In this document: positions 1 through 4,367 of the stretch, one piece after another | How the letters are laid out: each line of letters starts with the position of its first letter | How positions within the stretch are numbered: the stretch's first letter is position 1 | Assembly (NCBI GenBank): GCA_002495225.1 | Contig: DAEF01000217.1 | Span: 1-6,522 of the forward strand | Direction: 5' to 3' | Length of the DNA: 6,522 bases | From: Methanoregulaceae archaeon UBA288 | GTDB taxonomy: Archaea; Halobacteriota; Methanomicrobia; Methanomicrobiales; Methanospirillaceae | The notes under the pieces: generated by a model | What the model was told of the DNA's origin: nothing | Seen by the model: only the letters and a program-made list of their open reading frames with translations | Database searches by the model: none | Translations under genes and position numbers: made by a program

Positions 1-167
1 TGCAGAGCCAGTACACGAGCTGCCGACTCACCTGCCACCGGTGCAGCCATGCATGGACGTACATGGGGATCCGGCTGGCAAGCCTGAGCCGGTCGGCACG
101 GCCGGTCAGAGTCCAGTGCCCGCGGTGCAAGGCCCGCGTTGCCATGGAGGTAAAAAATGCCATATAA
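1..167 (+). CDS. zinc-ribbon protein, C-terminal part (5' end outside window)
   Basis: The frame beginning at base 3 is open from the window edge to a TAA at 165-167 and gives 54 residues. It contains a C-x2-C knuckle (visible residues 11 and 14, context TCHRCSHAWTYMG) and a second C-x2-C knuckle (39 and 42, context VQCPRCKARV). The pattern C-x2-C-x-H-x-W-x-Y-x-G followed by C-P-x-C is that of small archaeal zinc ribbons, which presumably bind nucleic acid or partner proteins; the exact role is unknown. There is no start codon before the first knuckle, so the start lies upstream of the window. The spacing between knuckles (24 residues) is longer than in the tightest members. Its end overlaps the next gene by 11 bases, suggesting one operon. 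The family call is from the motif only. Confidence 0.6.
   Translation, partial: QSQYTSCRLTCHRCSHAWTYMGIRLASLSRSARPVRVQCPRCKARVAMEVKNAI
146..151 (+). promoter_or_regulatory. Shine-Dalgarno for the 60-residue ORF
   Basis: GGAGGT stands five bases before the ATG at 157, inside the coding sequence of the preceding zinc-ribbon gene. This is a near-perfect archaeal ribosome binding site. It decides the start of the downstream small ORF and implies translational coupling. Confidence 0.7.
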
Positions 168-339
168 GCCCCCGGACGGGATATCCCTCTGGTGCTCAGC
201 CGGGAATTCGCTTCCCGAGCTGGAGAAACATCCCGGGAAAAGCCTGGCCCTTGTCCCCTGTCCCGGATCGGGCTGCCCGGAGTGGGAGGATGGCCGGTGC
301 GGCCACATCGAGCGGGTGGGAAAGCATGGACGGATATGA
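157..339 (+). CDS. small cysteine-containing protein, unknown function
   Basis: This is a 60-residue ORF with start ATG at 157, chosen because GGAGGT lies five bases upstream. I do not recognise a family. Residues 35-50 carry C-x4-C-x7-C-x-H (context PCPGSGCPEWEDGRCGH), which could bind a metal ion, and there is a further Cys at 13 next to Trp 12. No membrane segment or signal peptide is visible. The start overlaps the end of the zinc-ribbon gene by 11 bases, and the stop TGA shares the bases ATGA with a possible next ORF. This tight overlapping of tiny genes is typical of viral or integrated-element operons. It is supported as a gene by its ribosome binding site and context rather than by homology. 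Confidence 0.5.
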   Translation: MPYKPPDGISLWCSAGNSLPELEKHPGKSLALVPCPGSGCPEWEDGRCGHIERVGKHGRI

Positions 340-524
340 TCACGCCAATTCCTCGCCCGAAATCGTCAATCCCTTTTCAACGGGTGCATACCGGCACCGG
401 TGGGGATTATATCTGCAGGAATGGTAGTGAACTTCAGGGATTTACAGGCCGGATCCACCGAACTCCTGCGAGAGGATCTGCGCTCCGATCACTACGAGCG
501 CGATCAGCACCGGGCCGAGAATGA
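336..524 (+). CDS. doubtful 62-residue ORF, possibly a truncated gene
   Basis: An ATG at 336 overlaps the stop of the preceding 60-residue ORF as ATGA, the usual coupling arrangement in archaeal operons. The first 40 or so residues look like possible protein (MITPIPRPKSSIPFQRV and so on). From about base 442 the ORF runs antisense to the 3' end of the AI-2E pseudogene, and the remaining residues are Arg/Ala/Ser-rich, as expected of an antisense shadow. It may be the 5' remnant of a third small gene cut off at about 440, or nothing at all. No family is recognised. Confidence 0.22.
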   Translation: MITPIPRPKSSIPFQRVHTGTGGDYICRNGSELQGFTGRIHRTPARGSALRSLRARSAPGRE

Positions 525-1452
525 AGCCGACGATGCCCATGAACGGGACGCCGGCGAAGATGCCGATGATCATGAAGACGGGATGGACCGCGACCCGTTG
601 CCTCATCATCACCGGGCGGTAGTAGAAGTCAATCCAGCCGCTCAACAGGGGGTACCCGATGAACAGGGTGATGAGCGCGCTCCTGATGTCCCCCAGGGCG
701 AGCATGTAAAGGACAAAGAAGAGCAGGAACAGCTGGGCGCCGATGAGGGGGATCAGCATCGCGAACCCGATCATGGTGGCAAACAAAAGCACGTGCCCGT
801 AGCCCAGGAGATAGAAGAACGGGATGGCGAGGAGAAACGAGAGGAATGCCGCGGAGATCTGGATGACGATGAGGGAGTAGATCGTGTTGCCCGCGATCTC
901 GGACATCCTTTCCACGGCGGTCGACAGTTACGAAGAGAGTTTGCGCGTCACCGTCGTCCAGACCTGTTCGCCGTCGTAGAGCAGCATCGAGAGGGAGAGG
1001 AAGAGAATGACGACCTGGAGAAGGAGGGTGGCCGGGTACGCGGTGAACGAGAGAATGGTGTCAAGGAGCATCTGGATCAGCGTCTCGGGCATATCGGCGA
1101 GCTGCGCCGCGGTGAACGAGGGCAGGAAGCCGGCAAGGCCCGTGGTGCTGAAACCCTCGACCAGCGTGGAGACCATGGTCCCGATATAGTCGATCTCGTT
1201 GTAGATCACGATCGTCGCAGCCGACAGGAAGAGCATGATCGCGAGGAGAACGCCAAGGGTGATGAGCAGGGCGGAGAGTGACGGCTTCACCCTGCGTGAC
1301 AGCCACCTGTGGAGGGGCATGAGTGCAACCGCGAGGGCGACGGCCCAGACGAACACGGTCATGAGCGGTCAGAAGGCGATGATCGCCACGACGAAGACTG
1401 CGCCGATAAGAAGCCAGAGTGTCTGATCCTCACTGATCAGCGATCTCCCCAT
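442..1452 (-). pseudogene. AI-2E/PerM-family membrane protein, two in-frame stops
   Basis: From ATG at 1452 to TAA at 444-442 one reading frame of 337 codons encodes an AI-2E family (UPF0118/PerM) polytopic membrane protein of about the usual family length. Members are proposed permeases or ion/proton antiporters; the substrate here is unknown. The N-terminal membrane hairpin (codons about 12-47), a soluble middle part and a C-terminal membrane bundle are all visible. The C-terminal signature near HPVFMIIGIFAGVPFMG followed by VGFILGPVLIAL is well kept. The frame is interrupted by TGA at 1371-1369 (codon 28, where context AIIAF-stop-PLM suggests a former Trp) and by TAA at 930-928 (codon 175, in the soluble part). 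No frameshift is needed anywhere. Restarts at ATG 1362 or GTG 915 would yield only fragments. Decay by two point mutations is the simplest reading; base-call error is possible. Confidence 0.82.
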
Positions 1453-1457
1453 ACGGG

Positions 1458-1499
1458 TCCACTACTGGTAGTGGAGAATATATAACCTGCGAACAGGTT
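1458..1499 (-). promoter_or_regulatory. TATA promoter of the AI-2E gene between two inverted repeats
   Basis: On the minus strand the TATA-like element TTATATATTC lies at about 1485-1476, centred near 1482. That is about 30 bases from the ATG at 1452, so the leader would be only a few bases. Downstream of it, TCCACTAC (1458-1465) and GTAGTGGA (1468-1475) form an 8-bp perfect inverted repeat with a 2-base spacer, covering the space between TATA and transcription start. Upstream, AACCTG (1484-1489) and CAGGTT (1494-1499) form a second perfect inverted repeat over the BRE position. Operators for dimeric repressors or activators are the likely reading. Confidence 0.55.
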
Positions 1500-1518
1500 G
1501 GGTTGTTGAAGAACCGGC

Positions 1519-1549
1519 AGGGATGCCGGGCGCGGGCCCTGTCATCCCT
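1519..1549. other. possible structured element in the 1500-1631 intergenic stretch
   Basis: AGGGATG (1519-1525) pairs with CATCCCT (1543-1549), and inside it GGGC (1528-1531) pairs with GCCC (1536-1539) around a four-base loop. The flanking 1550-1631 holds no gene that I can support. The hairpin could be a terminator, part of a small RNA started from the palindromic TATATA near 1480, or chance in GC-rich DNA. Confidence 0.25.
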
Positions 1550-1631
1550 TCGCCGACGACCTATCACCGGGTCCCCAATCGTCTCGTTCCGGGGAGTTCA
1601 TTTGCCCGTCAACCCGGTGCTCGTCACCTAC

Positions 1632-1641
1632 CTATATATAG
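1632..1641 (+). promoter_or_regulatory. TATA box of the hendecad-repeat protein gene
   Basis: CTATATATAG is centred about 26 bases before the ATG at 1663, the normal archaeal distance from TATA centre to transcription start. The mRNA is therefore probably leaderless or nearly so, in keeping with the lack of a clear Shine-Dalgarno before this ATG. Confidence 0.6.
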
Positions 1642-1662
1642 CATGCCGCGGGATCAGCCTGC

Positions 1663-1860
1663 ATGGCATCAGAGGACAGTCTCCGTGTCAAGGCCAATGC
1701 GGTCGTTGACGACGCCCGGGTGGCGGTTCATGAAGTGGTGGACGATGCGAAAGTCGCAGTGGAAACGCTGGTTGACGATGTCAAGATAGGAGCCCACAAG
1801 GCCAGTTCTGATGCGAAGATCAAGGCGCATCAGGTTGCATCCGACGTGAAGAAAACGTAG
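1663..1860 (+). CDS. 65-residue hendecad-repeat (LEA-like) protein
   Basis: Residues 11-65 consist of five consecutive 11-residue repeats with consensus V/A-H-x-V-V-D-D-A-K-V-A: ANAVVDDARVA, VHEVVDDAKVA, VETLVDDVKIG, AHKASSDAKIK, AHQVASDVKKT. Asp at repeat position 7 and Lys/Arg at position 9 are kept in all five. An 11-residue period gives an amphipathic helix of the kind found in group 3 LEA proteins, synuclein/apolipoprotein-type membrane-surface helices or hendecad coiled coils. A role in stress protection, membrane-surface binding or packaging is inference. There is no signal peptide or membrane segment. Start ATG 1663 is supported by a TATA box about 26 bases upstream. The gene is monocistronic and ends at a hairpin/T6 terminator. 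I know no named family with certainty. Confidence 0.75.
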   Translation: MASEDSLRVKANAVVDDARVAVHEVVDDAKVAVETLVDDVKIGAHKASSDAKIKAHQVASDVKKT

Positions 1861-1869
1861 CCGAAACCT

Positions 1870-1901
1870 GGGGATGCGCTGCATCCCCCAGTACCTTTTT
1901 T
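1870..1901 (+). terminator. hairpin plus T6 terminator after the repeat-protein gene
   Basis: GGGGATGC (1870-1877) pairs with GCATCCCC (1881-1888) around a three-base loop and is followed by six T at 1896-1901. It lies 9 bases after the stop codon. T-runs terminate archaeal transcription, and the stem would stabilise the 3' end. Confidence 0.65.
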
Positions 1902-1914
1902 GGGATCGGTCCCG

Positions 1915-1974
1915 TCCCGCCCGGCCAGCAGAGCGGTCAGGGGTTTCGTGGCCTGTCGTTCTCTCCGGGCGGGA
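1915..1974 (-). repeat. 10-bp inverted repeat just 3' of ftsZ
   Basis: TCCCGCCCGG (1915-1924) and CCGGGCGGGA (1965-1974) are perfect inverted copies separated by 40 bases, starting 3 bases after the ftsZ stop. In the ftsZ transcript they could form a long-loop 3' hairpin. There is no T-run on that strand, so a role in termination or mRNA stability is only inferred. Confidence 0.35.
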
Positions 1975-1976
1975 TG

Positions 1977-3008
1977 CTAACGCGTCGTGCGAGACGCCCG
2001 CGCCGACCCTATGCCGGTCATGATCGCCACGACGCGGACACGGCCATCGAACCCGCTCCTGGTCCGGGCCCCCCAGATCACGTCGGCGTGCGGGTCGAGC
2101 TCGTACTCCAGCTCGCTCACGATCTCCTCGGTCGCCTCGAGCGTGAGGTCGCTGCCGCCCGTGACATGGATCAGGGCACCGGTCGCGCCGCGGTAGTCGA
2201 TGTCGAACATCGGGTTCGAAAGACATTCGAGGGCTGCGCTCCGGGCCCCGGCCCCGCGGTCGGACTCCCCGGTGAGCATCACGGCCACGCCGTCCCTGGA
2301 CATGAGCGTCCGGAGGTCGGCGTGGTCGATCATGATCAGGGTCCGCTCCGTGATCGTCTCGCAGATCGCCGCGATCGTTTCGGCGATCAGCCGGTCCATC
2401 GCCGTGAACCCCTGCCCGGGCAGGCGGGCCGGAAGACGGGGGCCGAGCCGGTTGTTGTCGAGCACGACCACCGGGCCGGTGACCTGGTGGAGCGCCGCAA
2501 GCCCCTCCTTTGCCCGCACCAGGCAAGCCGTCTCCACGTTGTACGGGTAGCCGACCAAGCCGATCACGGTCGCCCCCTGGTCTTTCGCCATCTGCGCCAC
2601 CACCGGCGCCGCCCCGGTCCCCGTGCCGCCGCCCATGCCGGCCGTGAGGAAGCAGAGGTCGGGGTAATCGAGGGCCTCCTCGAGGGCCCACCGGGCCATC
2701 TCGGCCGTGCGCCTGCCGACCTCCGGGGACCCGCCGGCGCCGAGGCCCTTCGCAAGGGACTTGCCGATCAGGATGCGCCTGTCCGCCTGGACCATGTCCA
2801 GGTGCTGCCGGTCGGTGTCGACGGCGATCGTCTCGGCGCCGGTCATCCGGATGCGGTGAAGCTGGTCGATCGTGTTGATACCGGCCCCGCCGCACCCGAC
2901 GATCACGACCCGGAACCGGTCGTCGGCGTCCTCCTGGCCGACGTCCCTCTCGGGCAGACCGTGCTCCATCACGTACTTCCGTATCGTTTCGTTGACGCGA
3001 TCGTGCAT
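1977..3008 (-). CDS. ftsZ: FtsZ-family GTPase, divergent archaeal FtsZ2-type paralogue
   Basis: This tubulin-like GTPase should assemble into cytoplasmic filaments at the division site; archaeal FtsZ2 acts in constriction. Numbered from ATG 3008 (343 residues), visible landmarks are GCGGAG at 38-43, the VDTD loop, the tubulin signature GGGTGTG at 126-132, LDNNRL at 183-188 as in FtsZ2-type proteins, and a typical C-terminal domain ending in AIMTGIGSA. The C-terminal tail is only about 10 residues. The T7 synergy loop, normally N-x-D-x-x-D, reads M-I-D-H-A-D (Met 226, Asp 228, Asp 231), so both catalytic Asp are kept but the Asn is lost. GGAG eight bases before ATG 3008 favours this start over GTG 3017. 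It is probably an accessory paralogue beside a canonical ftsZ elsewhere. It stands alone, convergent to the repeat-protein gene. Confidence 0.92.
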   Translation of the reverse strand: MHDRVNETIRKYVMEHGLPERDVGQEDADDRFRVVIVGCGGAGINTIDQLHRIRMTGAETIAVDTDRQHLDMVQADRRILIGKSLAKGLGAGGSPEVGRRTAEMARWALEEALDYPDLCFLTAGMGGGTGTGAAPVVAQMAKDQGATVIGLVGYPYNVETACLVRAKEGLAALHQVTGPVVVLDNNRLGPRLPARLPGQGFTAMDRLIAETIAAICETITERTLIMIDHADLRTLMSRDGVAVMLTGESDRGAGARSAALECLSNPMFDIDYRGATGALIHVTGGSDLTLEATEEIVSELEYELDPHADVIWGARTRSGFDGRVRVVAIMTGIGSARASRTTR

Positions 3009-3016
3009 TGATCCCA

Positions 3017-3020
3017 CTCC
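3017..3020 (-). promoter_or_regulatory. Shine-Dalgarno core of ftsZ
   Basis: GGAG on the minus strand lies eight bases before ATG 3008 and overlaps the alternative GTG at 3017, so ATG 3008 is the better start. No strong TATA box is visible further upstream; TTCTATCTG near 3050 is a weak candidate. Confidence 0.55.
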
Positions 3021-3067
3021 GATCTGTACGGAACCGTTGGATCCGATGCAGATAGAAGGTCTTCGAC

Positions 3068-3111
3068 GATCGCGGGAGTCGGAACGGGGAGACGGTCTCT
3101 CTCCCGTGATC
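3068..3111. repeat. inverted repeat upstream of ftsZ
   Basis: GATCGCGGGAG (3068-3078) and CTCCCGTGATC (3101-3111) are inverted copies with one mismatch. Within and overlapping them, ACGGG-GAGA (3084-3092) can pair with TCTC and CCCGT (3098-3107) as a competing hairpin. They lie 60-100 bases before the ftsZ start, where a regulator could bind. The stretch 3022-3312 as a whole holds no convincing gene. Confidence 0.35.
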
Positions 3112-3190
3112 GCACATCCGAAGGAGGGTCCGTGAACAGGGCGGATTCCAGTGACCGGTCAGATGGAGTCCCCTGCAGAAGAACTGTGGG

Positions 3191-3221
3191 GTCCGGTGGC
3201 GGGATCTCTCCCGAACCGGAC
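3191..3221. repeat. strong hairpin in the gene-free stretch
   Basis: GTCCGGT (3191-3197) pairs perfectly with ACCGGAC (3215-3221), and inside it CGGGA (3200-3204) pairs with TCCCG (3209-3213) around a TCTC loop. Only three bases of the whole 31-base unit lie outside stem and loop. No T-run follows on either strand, so a plain terminator is not obvious. An RNA-level processing or regulatory role is inference. Confidence 0.4.
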
Positions 3222-3312
3222 TTCCCCCCGACAGAGAGGACTTTCCGGTGGCCGTTTAAGGCGGCGGTCGGGTGGCGGGAAGGGCGATGAGGAACGGGAG
3301 CGGATCCTGCCT

Positions 3313-3390
3313 TCAGAGGTGGTTGATGAGCCTGACGACGTCGGCGACGATCCGCTGCCGCAGGGTAGAGAACAAAAACCCTGTCCCCAT
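3313..3390 (-). CDS. possible 25-residue ORF coupled to the pseudogene copy
   Basis: ATG at 3390 overlaps the TGA stop of the preceding gene remnant as TGATG and opens a 25-residue frame (MGTGFLFSTLRQRI, then VADVVRLINHL) with a plausible amphipathic helix. The overlap is typical of translational coupling. It may be a micro-protein, the last piece of a lost downstream gene, or chance. No family is recognised. Confidence 0.22.
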   Translation of the reverse strand: MGTGFLFSTLRQRIVADVVRLINHL

Positions 3391-3752
3391 CACCCAATCG
3401 CCGGTCGCGGGGGGTTCCACCGGACCATGGCCGGGTTCACGGCGTTAACAGAGGATACGTTATCGGCGATCGACTGCGGCCGGCCCGTGACGATCTGAGT
3501 CCGGGTGCCCCACATCGCGTCACCTCGAGCCCGGTACCGCTCCAGATCCTCGACGCGTGAGGGCGCGTCCACGAACTCGAGCCGCCCGGTGACGCCGAGC
3601 AGCACGGGGCGGCCGGCGCCGGCGAACCCGAGGACCATTATCCCGACATCGGCGTCGTTTTGGACCATCTGCACCGCCCGCTACCTCGCGCCGTCGGAGA
3701 CGAAACCCTCGACCCGCGCCCGGTTCCCGCCGTACTCGATGACAGGGTGTCG
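3390..3752 (-). pseudogene. truncated copy 1 of an unrecognised gene family
   Basis: The frame from about 3752 to the TGA at 3392-3390 reads as a homologue of the gene at 4368-4886. Shared stretches include VIEYGGNRAR, then DADVG or EADVG, LGFAG, GRLEFVDAP and EDLERYRARG. The N-terminal membrane-anchor portion is missing, a short run equivalent to GSAYG is deleted before VIEY, and a TAG at 3683-3681 interrupts the frame where copy 2 has Arg. The C-terminal third is more diverged (VTGRPQSIADNVSS in place of VTDHDADLIDVH). Function is unknown. Loss of the 5' end, an internal stop and no ribosome binding site make it a remnant. The toxin-antitoxin operon starts less than 100 bases from its truncated end on the other strand. 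Confidence 0.75.
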
Positions 3753-3798
3753 GGCGGCAGGTCTGTCATACTAACCGTCGCCGTACGATCGCTCAGAC

Positions 3799-3848
3799 AT
3801 GGGAACCAATCGATCCCATTATCTTCTCCCGTATTACACGGCGGTGTA
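3799..3848 (+). promoter_or_regulatory. promoter/operator of the toxin-antitoxin operon
   Basis: A weak TATA-like CATTATC (about 3817-3823) sits 26-29 bases before the antitoxin ATG, so the mRNA may be leaderless. ATGGGA (3799-3804) and TCCCAT (3814-3819) form an inverted repeat over the BRE/TATA region. TACAC (3835-3839) and GTGTA (3844-3848) form a second one running into the start codon. Antitoxins of this kind usually repress their own operon, so these are operator candidates. Confidence 0.45.
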
Positions 3849-4084
3849 TGACAGTGAAAGCGACCATCAAAGTGTCGTCCGGGGTCAAGGGGAGGCTTGA
3901 CGCCCTGAAGATCCATCCTCGAGAGACCTACAACGACGTGATCGAACGGCTGACCTCGATGGCGATCGACCCCGACCCCCTGACCGAGGAGGAGCGCCAG
4001 GGACTCGAGGAGGCGCGCGAGGATAGGAAGGCCGGCCGCACCCACTCCCACGACCAGGTCCGCGTCGAACTCGGCCTCGAATGA
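3848..4084 (+). CDS. antitoxin of a type II toxin-antitoxin pair (RelB-like/DUF7557-like)
   Basis: This 78-residue protein should bind and neutralise the RelE/ParE-fold toxin encoded next to it and repress the operon. The N-terminal part (TIKVSSGVKGRLDALKIHPR, then ETYNDVIERL) has the short strand plus two helices of archaeal ribbon-helix-helix-like antitoxins. I recall this HPRETYNDVIERL pattern from the DUF7557 family. The C-terminal half is acidic and helical (EEERQGLEEAREDRKAGR) and ends in a VRVELGLE tail of the type that wraps around RelE toxins. Start ATG 3848 is preceded by GGCGGTGT, a weak Shine-Dalgarno. The stop overlaps the toxin start as ATGA. The specific family name is from memory; the antitoxin role is well supported by the partner. 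Confidence 0.82.
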   Translation: MTVKATIKVSSGVKGRLDALKIHPRETYNDVIERLTSMAIDPDPLTEEERQGLEEAREDRKAGRTHSHDQVRVELGLE

Positions 4085-4356
4085 CGTACTCGCTCGAGTA
4101 CACCGCCCGTACCCTGCAGGACCTGAAGGGGCTCGACCGCCAGAACAGTCGCCGCGTCACTGCCGGGTTGAAGAGCCTGGAGGCGCAGGAGCTGCCATGG
4201 CTGCACGTCAAGAAGCTGAAGACATCGGCCTCACCTGAACCGGTCTACTCGTTTCACGTCGGCTCCTGCCGGGTCCTGATCGAGTTTGATTTCGAGCGCC
4301 ATCGGATCTTCGTGGACGAAGTGGGCCCGCGGAAATCCTCGTATCGCGATTTCTGA
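4081..4356 (+). CDS. RelE/ParE-fold toxin
   Basis: This 91-residue protein has the compact RelE/ParE fold: an N-terminal strand (YSLEYTART), two helices, the HVKKLK segment at about 42-47, a strand pair around VYSFHVGSCRVLIEF at 55-69, and the closing EVGPRKSSY with Arg and Tyr near the C-terminus. RelE-type members cleave mRNA in the ribosomal A site, whereas ParE-type members poison gyrase; the sequence alone does not decide. The ATG lies within the antitoxin's final codons (ATGA overlap), so translation is coupled. It ends 11 bases before the end of the convergent pseudogene copy 2. No disruption is visible, so the module appears intact between two decayed gene copies. Confidence 0.85.
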   Translation: MTYSLEYTARTLQDLKGLDRQNSRRVTAGLKSLEAQELPWLHVKKLKTSASPEPVYSFHVGSCRVLIEFDFERHRIFVDEVGPRKSSYRDF

Positions 4357-4367
4357 GCCCGGTATCG

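Noticed and set aside
400..1281. Long plus-strand ORF of 293 residues rich in Asp, Glu, Arg and His
   Set aside because: It is the antisense shadow of the AI-2E frame. Its composition is abnormal and the minus strand encodes clear membrane segments with family signatures.
442..1452. TGA and TAA in the AI-2E gene as selenocysteine, pyrrolysine or a variant genetic code
   Set aside because: Pyrrolysine uses TAG, and selenocysteine is, as far as I know, confined to other methanogen orders and needs a SECIS element. TGA and TAG end other genes here, so a global reassignment does not fit.
1503..1789. Plus-strand ORFs of 68 and 88 residues overlapping the repeat-protein gene
   Set aside because: They are out of frame with the 33-bp repeats and lack ribosome binding sites. 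The TATA box at 1632 fits only the ATG at 1663.
1669..3117. Minus-strand ORF of 482 residues and plus-strand ORF of 345 residues over ftsZ
   Set aside because: Both are other-frame readings of the ftsZ gene in GC-rich DNA, dominated by Arg, Gly, Pro and Asp. The ftsZ frame carries the real motifs.
3132..3290. 52-residue plus-strand ORF starting GTG with GGAGGG a few bases upstream
   Set aside because: The Shine-Dalgarno is good, but the protein is low in hydrophobic residues, runs through the strong hairpin at 3191-3221 and resembles no family. Without a promoter or homologue it is not supported.
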